Assembly (NCBI GenBank): GCA_030041255.1
Contig: JASHOF010000108.1
Location: 1-58,888 of the forward strand
Length of the DNA stretch: 58,888 nucleotides
Direction of reading: 5' to 3'
Source: Acetobacteraceae bacterium
Lineage (GTDB): Bacteria; Pseudomonadota; Alphaproteobacteria; Acetobacterales; Acetobacteraceae
Shown one piece after another: positions 27,271-36,872 of the stretch. Made by a program: the position numbers and the translations under genes. The number at the start of each line of letters is the position of its first letter. Positions within the stretch are counted from its first letter, which is position 1. The notes under the pieces are model-generated. The model saw only the letters and a program-made list of their open reading frames with translations. It was not told the origin of the DNA and did no database searches.

Positions 27271-27385
27271 GCGGCGGTTCGCGCGGCGGCCAGTTCCCGA
27301 TCCGGAGGCGACCGCAACGGCGCCGCGGTTTTTTTCGAGCCCGCGATTCACGCCCTCCGACGTTTCCGCCTCGGGCGATCGCGGG

Positions 27386-28636
27386 CTAACCCTGGTGGCT
27401 GCTGAGGAAATCCACCTGCCAGCGCATCTCTCCGATCGCCAGCGGGAAACTTCCGGCCGGCCCTGGCGAGAGCGTCGCATCCGGTGCGCAGCCGGTCAGC
27501 AGCGCCTGCACAGGTCCGGAAGCCCGCATGGAAAACCCGGCCTTCCACAGGAGGCTCACCAGCCCCTTGCCGCTCTTCAGCGCGACCGCCCGCTCGAGCA
27601 CCTCGAGCGGCACCCGCGCGGCGACCGCGAGCCGCGCGGCGACCAGCTCCGGATTGCCCAGCCGGACGGCATCCAGGAGCGCCTTTTCGTCGAGCGCACC
27701 GCGTGCCGCGAGTGCTTCTGCCTCGGCCACATAGGAGCCGGTGCCGGCCGGCTCGGCGGCGGGTTTCCTGCCCGGACTCTCGCCCAGGCGGCGCCCTAGC
27801 TCGGCCGCCAGCGTCGCCGGAAGATCGGCCCGGCGCGCAAGCACGCCGACGAGTTCGGTGCGCACGATCACCGCCAGCGCGCGCATCGCCGATTCGGAGA
27901 GCCGCGGCCGACGCACCAGCGGTGCGTGCCACTCCTCATGCTGCGAGGCGTGGACAATCAGCCCGTCAAGCGTCGCTTCGCGGATCGCCGCCGCCGCATT
28001 GCCGAGCAGAAGCCGGATCGCCGCGACATCCGCCGTCGCTGCGACCGCATCGCTGACCGCCTCGGGCAAATGCGGCCGCCGGGCCACCGCCTGCACCGTC
28101 GCGGGACTGGGCGCGCAATCGATCAGCACCAGCAAATCCGCCGTGGTCAGCAGGGGCGAGAGGCGAATCACCGGATCGAGGACATTGACCGCGGTGTCGC
28201 GGGCCAGCCTGAGAATCATTTCCCGCGGTGCTTCGGGCATGCTGGCAACCGCCTCGGCAATCGCGGCGCGTACCCGCTCGGCCTCGTCCTCGACCATCGC
28301 GGTGAGCGTTGCCAGCACATGGTCGCGCAGCTCTGCCTGCTCGGTAGCGGCAAGGCCGGGCAGCAATGTCGCGATCCGGCCCGCCAGCAGCGCACGCACC
28401 CGCTCGTCCTGATCGACCGAGAGCAAGCGGTCCGCCGAGATCGGGCTCGCCTTGTTCATCGCCACCGCCGCCCGCACGGTAATGGAGGAATCGCGGGCCA
28501 GAAACGTCAGCACTTCGGGCTCTGTCGCCCATGCGGCCAGCCGAACCCGATTGGCTTCGTCGGCGATGCCGATCGCACCGAGCACGCTCCCGCGCGCGCC
28601 GGTTGCTCCCGCCTCCAGCATTCCTGCCTCGCTCAT
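27386..28636 (-). CDS. DUF2336 (HEAT-like) protein
   Basis: A 416-residue, Ala/Leu-rich helical-repeat protein matching the DUF2336 family of alphaproteobacteria. The repeat pattern is visible as WATEPEVLTFLARDSSITVRAAVAMNK, LLSVDQDERVRALLAGRIATLLPGL and LARDTAVNVLDPVIRLSPLLTTADLLVLI. The family's function is unsettled; members often sit beside signal-transduction genes. No signal peptide is visible. Its ATG overlaps the stop of the GGDEF gene (ATGA), and a GGAGG lies about 9 bases upstream inside that gene. Tight coupling suggests the protein acts with, or on, the diguanylate cyclase pathway. That role is inference. Confidence 0.85.
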   Translation of the reverse strand: MSEAGMLEAGATGARGSVLGAIGIADEANRVRLAAWATEPEVLTFLARDSSITVRAAVAMNKASPISADRLLSVDQDERVRALLAGRIATLLPGLAATEQAELRDHVLATLTAMVEDEAERVRAAIAEAVASMPEAPREMILRLARDTAVNVLDPVIRLSPLLTTADLLVLIDCAPSPATVQAVARRPHLPEAVSDAVAATADVAAIRLLLGNAAAAIREATLDGLIVHASQHEEWHAPLVRRPRLSESAMRALAVIVRTELVGVLARRADLPATLAAELGRRLGESPGRKPAAEPAGTGSYVAEAEALAARGALDEKALLDAVRLGNPELVAARLAVAARVPLEVLERAVALKSGKGLVSLLWKAGFSMRASGPVQALLTGCAPDATLSPGPAGSFPLAIGEMRWQVDFLSSHQG

Positions 28637-30090
28637 GGCGAGCGCCCTCCTTCTCGCGCCGCCGCCGGGCCGTCACCAGGAGGCCGCCGATGCGCCACCC
28701 GCCAGTGGTTCCGCCCGCCACGCTTGACTGCATACATCGCAGCGTCCGCTCGTCGCATCAGTTCCTGCACGCTCTCGTTCGAATCCCGGGCAGCAATGCC
28801 GATGGAGACAGTGGGTTGGATACCGCTCCCCGCGGAGATCGGCCCCAGCCGCTCCGGAATCGCCCAGCGGATCTGCTCGGCCCGCTCGGCCGCCGCCAGG
28901 TGGTCGGCGCCGTCCAGCCAGAGGGCAAACTCGTCCCCGCCAAGCCGGGCGATCAGGTCGGTCGGCCGCACGATCTCACGCAGCAAGGCTGCGGTAATCA
29001 AAAGCGCGGCATCGCCGACTTCGTGGCCCAGAGCGTCGTTCAGCGCCTTGAAACAATCGAGATCGGCGAACATCAGCGTCCCGGGCAATCCCTCGTAGTC
29101 GAGCCGCTCGACGCGCCGCGCCAGTTCGTCAAGGAAAGCGCGACGGTTGAGCAGGCCGGTCAGCGGGTCCGTTTGCGCCTGGCGCGACATTTCGCTCTGC
29201 GCCGCGACATGCTCCAGCAGGACGCGCACGACACCCCCGGCGGAAGCGGCAAGCTGGTGATCGTCGGCATCCCAGGGGCGCGAGCCGGGCGTGCGCCACA
29301 AAATGAAGCCGGTCCGCCCGTCGAAGCGCGTGGCGGCGAGCATTGCCATCAGCATCCGCCCGTCAGGTCCGGTGGCGGAGACAGGTGCGGCGCCCGCCCG
29401 CGCCAGCATCTCCGCCGCCGCATCTTTGACCGCCGCCGTTCCGCCACCGGCCTGGTGCAGCACCAGGAGGTCCGGCTGGTTCAAATCCGAGGCTTCGCCC
29501 TTCAGGTCGAGCACGGCAACCCCTTCCGCCCCCATCGCCTGCATCAGCGATTCCAACACCGCTCGCATCATCTGCGGTGCCAGTACCTCCCGGCGCATCT
29601 CCCAAAGAATGTGATCGAGCAGCGCGCCGCGCCGAAGCGCTGCCGCCGTGGCTTGCTCCTTGCCATCCTGCTCGGTAACATCGCTCGCAACCCCGCGTGC
29701 GCCGGCCACCCGCCCGCTTTCGTCGAGCATCGGCGCGATGCTGAAAGCAAGGCAGGCCAGCGTTCCGTCGGCGCGGCGCACCCAGGCGCGGCGGCGCCGA
29801 CAGGTTGCAATCGGACGGAAGGGGTTGAAAATCTCCGCCGGCCTCTCGGCTGCCAGCACCAGTTCTGCCGCTTGCCCGAGCAGCGTGCCGGCGGGCCAGC
29901 CCAGCACGGTATCCGGCGAGAGAAAGGTGAATCGCCCGCATGCATCGATTTCGAAAGCAATGTCGGCGGCCAGGTGCACGAGGTCGCGCCAGCGCTGCCG
30001 GCTGTCCAACAAGGCATCGCACAGCGGCCCGCCGCCAGACGGTAGAAATCGCCCTGCCGCGCTCGAGCCGGTCGCATCGGTGTCAGCCAT
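28633..30090 (-). CDS. PAS-GGDEF diguanylate cyclase
   Basis: A 485-residue cytoplasmic signalling protein that would make cyclic di-GMP. A PAS-type sensor lies at about residues 35-140 ([21 protein letters not shown], then [12 protein letters not shown]). A GAF-like region covers about 150-300. The cyclase domain begins [17 protein letters not shown] and has an intact active site [11 protein letters not shown] (384-388). The product-inhibition I-site RPTD (375-378) is exactly five residues upstream, so the enzyme is probably active and feedback-inhibited. The ATG at 30090 has GGAGG six bases upstream; the open frame to 30441 is a shadow of dapD. No transmembrane segment is visible. It is divergent from dapD and translationally coupled to DUF2336. 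Confidence 0.92.
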   Translation of the reverse strand: MADTDATGSSAAGRFLPSGGGPLCDALLDSRQRWRDLVHLAADIAFEIDACGRFTFLSPDTVLGWPAGTLLGQAAELVLAAERPAEIFNPFRPIATCRRRRAWVRRADGTLACLAFSIAPMLDESGRVAGARGVASDVTEQDGKEQATAAALRRGALLDHILWEMRREVLAPQMMRAVLESLMQAMGAEGVAVLDLKGEASDLNQPDLLVLHQAGGGTAAVKDAAAEMLARAGAAPVSATGPDGRMLMAMLAATRFDGRTGFILWRTPGSRPWDADDHQLAASAGGVVRVLLEHVAAQSEMSRQAQTDPLTGLLNRRAFLDELARRVERLDYEGLPGTLMFADLDCFKALNDALGHEVGDAALLITAALLREIVRPTDLIARLGGDEFALWLDGADHLAAAERAEQIRWAIPERLGPISAGSGIQPTVSIGIAARDSNESVQELMRRADAAMYAVKRGGRNHWRVAHRRPPGDGPAAAREGGRSP

Positions 30091-30286
30091 CTTCCGCCTC
30101 CACGAACGGCGGATCTCAACGCCGTCGGGTAAAGATGGCGATAACGCCGCCCCGGCCGGCCGTATGAAGCCCGGAGCCTCGTTGACAGGCCGAGCCTCGG
30201 CCACGCATGGTCCGCCCGCCATCCGCCCGGCCATTCCGCGCCCGCGCGCAGGGCGGGCGGCAGCATCATGGCGGGAGTGGAACGGC

Positions 30287-31126
30287 ATGCAGGAGCAGGC
30301 GCTCCGCGCCGAGATCGAGGCGCTCTGGGAAATTCGCGAGACCCTCTCGCCCCGCTCCGGCAGCACCGTACGGGCCAGCGTCGGCGCCGCTCTCGACGCC
30401 CTCGATGCCGGCAAACTGCGCGTTGCCACACCGGGCGCCAACGGGTGGGTCGTGCATGAGTGGCTGAAGAAGGCGGTGCTGCTCTCCTTCCGGCTCAGCG
30501 ACTCCGTCCCACTTCCCGGCGCCGGCAGCGCTCCAGTCTACGACAAGGTGGCGATGAAATTCGCCGGCTGGGGTGCCAATCGCTTTGCCGAATCGGGCTT
30601 CCGCGCCGTCCCGGGCGCGGTGGTCCGCCATTCCGCCTATATCGCGCCCGGCACCGTGCTGATGCCCTGCTTCATCAATGTCGGCGCCCATGTCGGAAGC
30701 GGCACCATGATCGACACCTGGGCGACGGTGGGAAGCTGCGCCCAGGTCGGCGCGAACTGCCATATCAGCGGCGGCGTCGGGCTCGGCGGCGTGCTCGAGC
30801 CCTTGCAGGCGAGCCCGGTCATCATCGAGGATGACTGCTTCATCGGCGCTCGCTCCGAGGTCGCGGAAGGCGTCGTGGTCGAGCGCGGCAGCGTGCTCGC
30901 GATGGGCGTTTTTCTGGGCGCCTCGACCCGCATCGTCGATCGCGAGAGCGGCGAGATCTTCCTCGGTCGTGTGCCCGCCTTCTCGGTGGTGGTGCCGGGC
31001 AGCCTGCCCGGCCGCCCGCTTCCCGACGGCCGGCCCGGCCCCAACCTCGCCTGCGCGGTGATCGTCAAGCGGGTGGATGCAAAAACGCGGGCCAGGACTT
31101 CGATCAACGAGCTTCTGCGCGCGTGA
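30287..31126 (+). CDS. dapD: Tetrahydrodipicolinate N-succinyltransferase
   Basis: The 279-residue trimeric left-handed beta-helix acyltransferase that succinylates tetrahydrodipicolinate on the way to diaminopimelate and lysine. Hexapeptide repeats are visible ([39 protein letters not shown], then [14 protein letters not shown]). [29 protein letters not shown] and [14 protein letters not shown] close the helix. Length and motifs are standard. The ATG at 30287 has GGGAGTGG about 7 bases upstream; the long upstream frame to 29648 is a shadow of the GGDEF gene. It overlaps dapE by GTGA. Confidence 0.97.
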   Translation: MQEQALRAEIEALWEIRETLSPRSGSTVRASVGAALDALDAGKLRVATPGANGWVVHEWLKKAVLLSFRLSDSVPLPGAGSAPVYDKVAMKFAGWGANRFAESGFRAVPGAVVRHSAYIAPGTVLMPCFINVGAHVGSGTMIDTWATVGSCAQVGANCHISGGVGLGGVLEPLQASPVIIEDDCFIGARSEVAEGVVVERGSVLAMGVFLGASTRIVDRESGEIFLGRVPAFSVVVPGSLPGRPLPDGRPGPNLACAVIVKRVDAKTRARTSINELLRA

Positions 31127-32244
31127 ACGGGACTGATCCGCTCGCTCTCGCCCAGGCGCTGATCCGCTGCCCGTCGGTAACCCCCGAGGACGCGGGTGCG
31201 CAGGAGGTGGTGGCCGCGGCGCTTGGCGCGCTCGGCTTCCGCGTCTTTCCCCTCACCTTCGGCGCCATCCGCAACACTTACGCGCGCCTCGGCGATGCCC
31301 CGCCTCTCTTCTGCTTCGCCGGCCATACCGACGTGGTGCCGCCGGGCGCCGCAGCCTGGAGCGTCGATCCGTTCGGGGCCGAAATCCGCAACGGCTGCCT
31401 CTACGGGCGGGGTGCCTGCGACATGAAAGGCGCGATTGCCGCCTTCGTTGCTGCCGCCGCTGCCCATCGCGCCGCGAGCAGAAAGGGCTCGATTTCCCTT
31501 CTTATCACCGGAGACGAGGAGGGCGCCGCCGAGGACGGCACCGCGAAGGTGCTCGAATGGATGGCGGAAAACGGAGAAAGGCCCGATTTCTGCCTGGTCG
31601 GCGAACCGACCAACCCAGAGCGCCTCGGCGAGGTGATCAAGATCGGCCGCCGCGGCAGCCTGAATGCGACCATCACCGTGCACGGACGGCAGGGCCACGT
31701 TGCCTATCCGGCGCGGGCCGACAACCCCGTGCATCGTCTGCTCGGAGCCCTCGCCTCCCTGATCGCCGCCCCACTCGATGCCGGAAGCGCCTGGTTCGAG
31801 CCCTCCTCGTTGCAGATCACCAGCATCGATGTTGGCAACCGGGCGAGCAATGTCATTCCGGCAACCGCCCGCGCTGCGCTCAATATCCGCTTCAATGATC
31901 TGCATCGCGGCGAGGATCTCGCAGCGTGGCTCAGCGCCGCGACAGGACGCCATGCCGGTTCCGCCGAACTCGACATCGCGATCGGCGGCGAGCCCTTCCT
32001 GACCGAACCCGGCCCGGAAATCGGGAAGCTCGCCGCTGCGATCGAGGCTGCGACCGGCATCGTTCCGCGCCTCGAGACCGGCGGCGGCACCTCGGATGCC
32101 CGGTTCATCAAGCGCCTCTGCCCGGTTGCCGAGTTCGGCCTCGTTAGCGCCAGCATGCACCAGGCGGATGAGCACGTGCCGCTCGGCGAGCTTGCGGCGC
32201 TCCGCGATATCTACCGCGCCGTCATCGGTGCCTTTCTCGGATGA
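31123..32244 (+). CDS. dapE: Succinyl-diaminopimelate desuccinylase
   Basis: A 373-residue M20 di-zinc hydrolase that removes succinate from N-succinyl-LL-diaminopimelate. Metal ligands are in [24 protein letters not shown] and [12 protein letters not shown], with [23 protein letters not shown] typical of DapE. The final histidine is in [13 protein letters not shown], and [11 protein letters not shown] marks the substrate site. It starts with GTG at 31123, overlapping the dapD stop, which indicates coupled synthesis of consecutive pathway enzymes. It overlaps the next gene by ATGA. Confidence 0.96.
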   Translation: MNGTDPLALAQALIRCPSVTPEDAGAQEVVAAALGALGFRVFPLTFGAIRNTYARLGDAPPLFCFAGHTDVVPPGAAAWSVDPFGAEIRNGCLYGRGACDMKGAIAAFVAAAAAHRAASRKGSISLLITGDEEGAAEDGTAKVLEWMAENGERPDFCLVGEPTNPERLGEVIKIGRRGSLNATITVHGRQGHVAYPARADNPVHRLLGALASLIAAPLDAGSAWFEPSSLQITSIDVGNRASNVIPATARAALNIRFNDLHRGEDLAAWLSAATGRHAGSAELDIAIGGEPFLTEPGPEIGKLAAAIEAATGIVPRLETGGGTSDARFIKRLCPVAEFGLVSASMHQADEHVPLGELAALRDIYRAVIGAFLG

Positions 32245-32813
32245 GCGGGTATCGCCAGCGCCGCGAGCCGCCGGCGATCCTGACCGGCCTCATTCTGCTG
32301 GCGCGCGGGCGGGCGGAAGGTTTCGCGCATTTCGGCAGTTCGCCGCAGGCGTTTTTCGCCAGCCTCGCCCCATTGGTTGCGTTTCCCCTGGTCGGTGGCC
32401 TCCTGGTTGCGCTCGGCGGTCATCCCGCCGAAGGCATCGTGAGCTTCCTTGAAACCATGTGCGTGCTGCTGGCGCAACCGGTGATCTCCGAAGCGCTGGC
32501 GGAACGGTGGGGACGGGGCGAGCAATGGTTGCGCTACGCCACCGCCTTCAACTGGTGCCAGTGGCTGATTCCGCTGCTGGCCGGTGTTCTGGTGGTACTG
32601 GGCGGACTTCTGCTGAGCTTCGGCATGCCGCCCGACTGGGCGGCACCGCTATTGCTCACGGGCATCGTCGGCTATGCGCTCTGGCTGCAGTGGTTTCTGG
32701 CACGGCGCGGTCTCGATATCTCCGCGCTGCGTGCGGTCGCACTGGTGGTGCTGGTCAATCTCGGCACCGCTGCCCTGCTGCTGTTTCCGCGCCTTCTCGC
32801 CGCCCTCGGCTAA
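32241..32813 (+). CDS. Hypothetical integral membrane protein coupled to dapE
   Basis: A 190-residue membrane protein of unknown function with about five hydrophobic stretches, including LAPLVAFPLVGGLLVALGG, WCQWLIPLLAGVLVVLGGLLLSFG, LLLTGIVGYALWLQWFL and ALVVLVNLGTAALLLFPRLL. It overlaps the dapE stop (ATGA), so it is likely translated with the dap genes. Its last four bases overlap the convergent truA stop. The coding frame is well supported by position and by the absence of a competing gene, and similar proteins are found beside dapE in some Rhodospirillales (recalled, not searched). Confidence 0.8.
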   Translation: MSGYRQRREPPAILTGLILLARGRAEGFAHFGSSPQAFFASLAPLVAFPLVGGLLVALGGHPAEGIVSFLETMCVLLAQPVISEALAERWGRGEQWLRYATAFNWCQWLIPLLAGVLVVLGGLLLSFGMPPDWAAPLLLTGIVGYALWLQWFLARRGLDISALRAVALVVLVNLGTAALLLFPRLLAALG

Positions 32814-33577
32814 ATCGAAGCCGGTGCGAAAGGATCGCGCGCATAACGCACTTCGAGCAGCGTCAGTCCTGCCGCCGGCGCCGTCGGGCCGGCGAGCCGC
32901 CGATCGGCGGCAGCAAGCACGGCGGCGACGCGCCCTGGCTCCCAGCGCCCCTCGCCGACAAGCTTGAGAGAGCCCGCCATATTGCGCACCTGGTGATAGA
33001 GAAAGCTCTTCGCCGCAGCGGTGATCTCGATGGCCTCCTCGGCCTGGGTCACGGTGAGCGAATCGAGGGTGCGGAGTGCGTTCTTCGCTTGGCAGCCGGC
33101 GGCGCGGAAGGAAGAGAAATCGTGCCGGCCAAGCAGCGGCCGCGCTGCCTCGGCCATCGCCGTCGCATCGAGTGGCTGCGGCACGTGCCAGACCCGCCCG
33201 GCAGCGAGCGCCGGCGGCGCCGGACGGTTCAGGATCACGTAGCGGTAGGTGCGCCGGACGGCCGAAAAACGCGGACTCCAGCCGGGCGGCGCCGGAGCCG
33301 CGCGCAGCACCGAAACCGGATGCGGCCGGAGGTGATAGTTGAGCGCCGCAGCAAGCTGCGCCGCCGGAAACGCCGCCGCAAGTTCCAGCGCCACCACCTG
33401 CCCTGCCGCATGCACCCCTGCATCCGTCCGCCCGGCGACCGCCGTCGCAACCGTGCCGCGCTTCAGCTTCGCGGCCGCCTCCTCCAGCACCTCCTGGACC
33501 GAGATTCCGCCCGCCTGCCGCTGCCAGCCGCGGAACGGAGTGCCCTCGTATTCGAGCAGCAGCGCATAGAAGGGCAT
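32810..33577 (-). CDS. truA: tRNA pseudouridine synthase A
   Basis: A 255-residue enzyme that makes pseudouridine at positions 38-40 of the tRNA anticodon stem-loop. The catalytic segment AGRTDAGVHAAGQVVA gives nucleophile Asp52. The opening YEGTPFRGWQRQ and the late motifs AKSFLYHQVRNMAGSL and LLEVRYA are standard. The ATG at 33577 follows the fmt stop as TGATG. The upstream frame to 33691 belongs to the shadow of fmt. It is the last gene of def-fmt-truA, ending convergent with the dapE-coupled membrane protein. Confidence 0.97.
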   Translation of the reverse strand: MPFYALLLEYEGTPFRGWQRQAGGISVQEVLEEAAAKLKRGTVATAVAGRTDAGVHAAGQVVALELAAAFPAAQLAAALNYHLRPHPVSVLRAAPAPPGWSPRFSAVRRTYRYVILNRPAPPALAAGRVWHVPQPLDATAMAEAARPLLGRHDFSSFRAAGCQAKNALRTLDSLTVTQAEEAIEITAAAKSFLYHQVRNMAGSLKLVGEGRWEPGRVAAVLAAADRRLAGPTAPAAGLTLLEVRYARDPFAPASI

Positions 33578-34482
33578 CAGGTCAGCCGGCTGCCAGGAGC
33601 CAGGCGGTGTCCGCGCAGGAAGGCAGCGCCATCCATCCTCGCCCTGCCCGCCGGCTGCACGGAGAGCAAGCGGAGCGCGCCCTCTCCGCATGCCACCGTG
33701 AATCGCGCATCGAGGAGAGCCCCGGCCGGCCCCGCCTCCGCTGCAACCTCGGCTTTCAGAACCTTCAGCGGGGTGTCGCCAATCTCGCAGAAGCTGCCGG
33801 GCCAGGGGTCGAACGCGCGGACCTGCCGTGCCAGCGCCACCGCCGGGAGGCTCCAGTCCAGCTTCCCGTCGGCACGCGAAAGCCTCGGCGCATGGGTCAC
33901 GCCACCGGCGGATTGCGGCCGGGCAGGTGGTTTTTCCTCGATGGCGCGCACGATCAGCCGTGCCCCCACCTCGGCGAGCACGACTGTCAGCGTGCCGCAG
34001 GTAACGTCGGGCGGAATCGACAATGCCTCTTGCAGGAGGATCGGCCCGGTATCGAGCCCTTCGTCCATCTGCATGATCGTGATGCCCGTCTCCTCGTCAC
34101 CGGCCAGGATCGCTGCCGCCACCGGCGCAGCACCGCGCCAACGCGGCAGCAGGCTGGCATGGATATTGAGGCATCCACGCTGCGGCGCATTTAGAATCTC
34201 GGGCGGCAGGATCAGCCCGTAGGCCGCGATCACCGCTGCATCGAGATCGAGGGCGGCAAAGCGCGCCCACTCCTCCCGGTTTCCCTTCAGGCGCGCTGGC
34301 GTTGCCAGCTTCAGTCCTCGCGCCATCGCGCGCTCGGCCACTGGTGGCGGCCTGAGCCGCGCTCCCCGGCCCGCCGGCCGCGGCGGCTGCGTATAGACCA
34401 TGGCGATATCATGGCCGGCTGCGAGCAGGGCATCGAGTGCAGGAACGGCGAATTCAGGGCTGCCCATGAAGGCGAGCCTCAT
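33577..34482 (-). CDS. fmt: Methionyl-tRNA formyltransferase
   Basis: A 301-residue enzyme that formylates initiator Met-tRNA using 10-formyl-tetrahydrofolate. It starts MRLAFMGSPEFAVPAL, has the catalytic segment NIHASLLPRWRGAAPV and DEETGITIMQMDEGLDTGPIL, and then the smaller C-terminal tRNA-binding domain (RAFDPWPGSF). The start ATG at 34482 overlaps the def stop by ATGA, and the stop overlaps truA by TGATG. With def this supplies and removes the formyl group of nascent proteins. Confidence 0.97.
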   Translation of the reverse strand: MRLAFMGSPEFAVPALDALLAAGHDIAMVYTQPPRPAGRGARLRPPPVAERAMARGLKLATPARLKGNREEWARFAALDLDAAVIAAYGLILPPEILNAPQRGCLNIHASLLPRWRGAAPVAAAILAGDEETGITIMQMDEGLDTGPILLQEALSIPPDVTCGTLTVVLAEVGARLIVRAIEEKPPARPQSAGGVTHAPRLSRADGKLDWSLPAVALARQVRAFDPWPGSFCEIGDTPLKVLKAEVAAEAGPAGALLDARFTVACGEGALRLLSVQPAGRARMDGAAFLRGHRLAPGSRLT

Positions 34483-34994
34483 GCGGGCTGGGTTTCCTTC
34501 TGGCGGCGTTCCTTGGCCAGCCGGCGCAGGATGATGTTCCGCTTCAGGGCTGAGAGATGATCGATGAAGAGCACCCCGTTCAGGTGGTCGATCTCGTGCT
34601 GCAGGCAGGCCGCAAGCAGGCCGTCTGCCTCGACCCGACGCTCTTCGCCCTCGAGGTCCTGGTAGCCGACCGTGACCTGCGCCGGGCGCGTGATCTCGGC
34701 GTACTGGCCAGGCAGCGAAAGGCATCCCTCCTCGCGGGTTGCGAGCTCGCTGCTGGCGGCCACGACCTTCGGGTTGATGAGGACGAGCGGCGCCGGCTTC
34801 TCGTTCGGCATCAGGTCGATCACCGTCACGGCAAGGCCCACGCCCACCTGCGGTGCCGCCAGCCCGATACCCGGCGCATGGTACATGGTCGCGAACAGGT
34901 GTGGAACGAGCGCCGCCACCTTCGCCCGATCCTCCGCCCCTACCCGCCGCGCCTTCGTCTTCAGGATGCGCGCCGGAGCCAGGACGATCGGCAT
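34479..34994 (-). CDS. def: Peptide deformylase
   Basis: A 171-residue metalloprotease that removes the N-formyl group from nascent peptides. All three signature motifs are present: GIGLAAPQVG, EGCLSLPGQ (metal ligand Cys91) and QHEIDHLNG (His133, Glu134, His137). The frame continues to 35111, but ATG 34994 gives the family's usual opening (PIVLAPARILK). An ATG at 35018 (MSGANGK) is the alternative. It is divergent from hsp20 and first in the def-fmt-truA operon. Confidence 0.96.
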   Translation of the reverse strand: MPIVLAPARILKTKARRVGAEDRAKVAALVPHLFATMYHAPGIGLAAPQVGVGLAVTVIDLMPNEKPAPLVLINPKVVAASSELATREEGCLSLPGQYAEITRPAQVTVGYQDLEGEERRVEADGLLAACLQHEIDHLNGVLFIDHLSALKRNIILRRLAKERRQKETQPA

Positions 34995-35158
34995 GATTTT
35001 CCCGTTTGCTCCGCTCATGCGGCGCATGTAGCGGTGCCCCTGCGCCCAATCAATCGGCGGCCCTTGCAAGCCCGCCCGGGGCTGCCAACATTCCGCACGA
35101 CGGGGTGCCACGATGGGCCCCGGCGGATGCTTCGCTCACAGGAGGGGGCCCGGAAGAA

Positions 35159-35617
35159 ATGACCACCCGGCTGTTCGGCTCGCCTTTATTCCTCGGCTTC
35201 GATCACCTCGAGCAGATGCTCGAGCGTGCCTCGAAAACCGCGAGCGATGGCTATCCGCCCTACAATATCGAGCAGACCGGTTCGAACGCGCTCAGGATCA
35301 CGCTCGCTGTGGCCGGCTTCAGCATGGAAGAGCTGCAGATCACGGAAGAGGAAAATCAGCTCGTCATCCGCGGCCGCCAGTCGGAAGAGGCAGCCGGCCG
35401 GATTTTCCTGCATCGGGGCATCGCCGCGCGGCAGTTCCAGCGCGCTTTCGTGCTTGCGGAAGGGATCACGGTGAAGAGCGCCTGGCTCGACAACGGACTC
35501 CTGCATATCGACTTGGTGCGGCCGGAAGCCGAGGCGCGGGTGCGGACGATTCGAATTGGCCGGAAGATCGAAGATGCGCAGCCTGGCGTGCTCGAAGGGG
35601 CGCCGGACCGCGGCTGA
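35159..35617 (+). CDS. Small heat-shock protein, Hsp20 family
   Basis: A 152-residue ATP-independent holdase with an alpha-crystallin domain. PPYNIEQTGSNALRITLAVAGFSMEELQITEEENQLVIRG and IFLHRGIAARQFQRAFVLAEGITVKSAWLDNGLLHIDL match IbpA-type proteins; LHIDL takes the place of the more usual GxL tail motif. The start ATG spans 35159-35161 with a GGAAG just ahead. The 164-base gap to def contains CCCTTGCAA, similar to a heat-shock -35 element, but I cannot see a convincing -10. It is followed by DUF1150, the standard alphaproteobacterial order. Confidence 0.93.
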   Translation: MTTRLFGSPLFLGFDHLEQMLERASKTASDGYPPYNIEQTGSNALRITLAVAGFSMEELQITEEENQLVIRGRQSEEAAGRIFLHRGIAARQFQRAFVLAEGITVKSAWLDNGLLHIDLVRPEAEARVRTIRIGRKIEDAQPGVLEGAPDRG

Positions 35618-35629
35618 GGAGAAAGAACG

Positions 35630-35890
35630 ATGGACACGAGCAGCAGCAGAGAGACGAGAGAAGAGAACGGTGTGGCCCCGGTCAGCGTCGATATCCGCCA
35701 TCTTACCGAGGGGCAGTTGGCCGCGCTTGGGGTGACGCAGCTTGCCTACGTCAAGCCGGTGGTGATCAACGGCGCGAAGGCGTTTGCGATCCATGCTGCG
35801 GATGGCTCGCCGATGGGCGTCGCGGCAGAGGAGAAAGTCGCGATCGCGGCGATCCGCCAGCACGGGCTGGAACCCGCCCTCGTTCATTAG
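35630..35890 (+). CDS. DUF1150 family protein
   Basis: An 86-residue protein matching the DUF1150 family, small proteins of alphaproteobacteria often found directly after hsp20. The core LTEGQLAALGVTQLAYVKPVVINGAKAFAIHAADGSPMGVA is characteristic. It has a GAGGAG ribosome site 8 bases upstream and a 12-base gap to hsp20, so it is probably heat-inducible with it. The function is unknown; a role in stress proteostasis is suggested only by context. It is followed by a REP-like hairpin. Confidence 0.9.
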   Translation: MDTSSSRETREENGVAPVSVDIRHLTEGQLAALGVTQLAYVKPVVINGAKAFAIHAADGSPMGVAAEEKVAIAAIRQHGLEPALVH

Positions 35891-35903
35891 GCTTCGAGAG
35901 GAT

Positions 35904-35930
35904 GGCGCGCGCAAGCGCGCCGGGTGAGGG
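35904..35930. repeat. REP-like hairpin with GGGTGAGGG tail
   Basis: GGCGCGC (35904-35910) and GCGCGCC (35915-35921) form a 7-base-pair stem with loop GCAA, followed by GGGTGAGGG. It lies between the convergent DUF1150 and BKACE stops and could act as a bidirectional terminator. The same stem sequence and a GGTGAGGG tail recur at 48337-48363, so it is one member of a dispersed family. Confidence 0.6.
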
Positions 35931-35942
35931 TCAGATCGGCAG

Positions 35943-36872
35943 TCAGAACCCCACGCGGTCGGCGCCTTTCAGCTTCAGCCTCTCCCGTGCTTCGGCCGGG
36001 CTTGCGATCTCGAGGCTGAGTTCCTCCAGGATGCGGCGGATTTTGCTCACCTGCTCGGCGTTCGAGCGGGCGAACTTGCCGCGCCCGATATAGAGGCTGT
36101 CCTCCAGCCCGACGCGCACGTTGCCGCCGAGGATGCCGGCCATCGTCGTGAAGGCCATCTGGTGGCGCCCGGCCGCCAGCACCGACCAGACATAGGCGTC
36201 GCCGAACAGCCTGTCGGCGGTCTCCTTCATGAAGAGCAGGTTGCGCGGCTCGGCGCCGATGCCGCCGAGGATGCCGAAGATCGTCTGCACGAACAGCGGC
36301 GGTTCGACGATCCGGCGCTCCAGGCAATAGGCCAGGTTGTAGAGATGGCCGACGTCGTAGCATTCGAATTCGAAGCGTGTGCCGTGGCCCTTGCCCATGA
36401 CCTCGACGATGCGGGCGATGTCGCGGAAGGTGTTGCGGAAGATGTGATCGTCCGTGCGGTCGAGATAGGGCTTTTCCCAGGCGTGTTTCCAGTGTTTCAC
36501 GCGATCCCCGGCGCGGGAAATGTTGAAGTTCATGCTGCCCATATTGAGGCTGCACATTTCCGGTTTGGCGCGCATCGGTGCGGCGAGCCGGTCGTCCACC
36601 GTCATGTTGAGGCCGCCGCCGGTGGTGATGTTGACCACGGCATCGGTCGATTGCTTGATCACCGGCAGAAAGCGCATGAACACGTCTGGGTCCGGGGTCG
36701 GTTCGCCGGTTTCCGGGTTGCGGGCGTGCAGATGGATGATGGCGGCGCCCGCTTCGGCCGCTTCGATGGCAGAGCGGGCGATTTGTTCAGGTGTCACCGG
36801 CAGCGCGTCCGACATGCTCGGCGTATGGATGGCGCCCGTGATCGCGCAGCAGACGATGACTTTTTCCGCCAT
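35943..36872 (-). CDS. Beta-keto acid cleavage enzyme (BKACE, DUF849)
   Basis: A 309-residue zinc enzyme of the 3-keto-5-aminohexanoate cleavage family, which transfers the acetyl part of a beta-keto acid to an acyl-CoA. It has AITGAIHTPSMSDALPVTPEQIA at the start, AGAAIIHLHARNPETGEPTPD (zinc His-x-His), NITTGGGLNMTVDDR, and VGLEDSLYIGRGKFARSNAEQV at the C-terminus. The ATG at 36872 has a GGGAG ribosome site about 9 bases upstream. It is convergent with DUF1150 and divergent from the tRNA. The substrate class (carnitine, lysine or beta-alanine side-chain type) cannot be fixed from sequence. Confidence 0.95.
   Translation of the reverse strand: MAEKVIVCCAITGAIHTPSMSDALPVTPEQIARSAIEAAEAGAAIIHLHARNPETGEPTPDPDVFMRFLPVIKQSTDAVVNITTGGGLNMTVDDRLAAPMRAKPEMCSLNMGSMNFNISRAGDRVKHWKHAWEKPYLDRTDDHIFRNTFRDIARIVEVMGKGHGTRFEFECYDVGHLYNLAYCLERRIVEPPLFVQTIFGILGGIGAEPRNLLFMKETADRLFGDAYVWSVLAAGRHQMAFTTMAGILGGNVRVGLEDSLYIGRGKFARSNAEQVSKIRRILEELSLEIASPAEARERLKLKGADRVGF

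Noticed and set aside
35060-35095. Heat-shock (RpoH) promoter before hsp20
   Set aside because: CCCTTGCAA is present, but no convincing -10 element at the right spacing was seen, so it is not listed as a feature.
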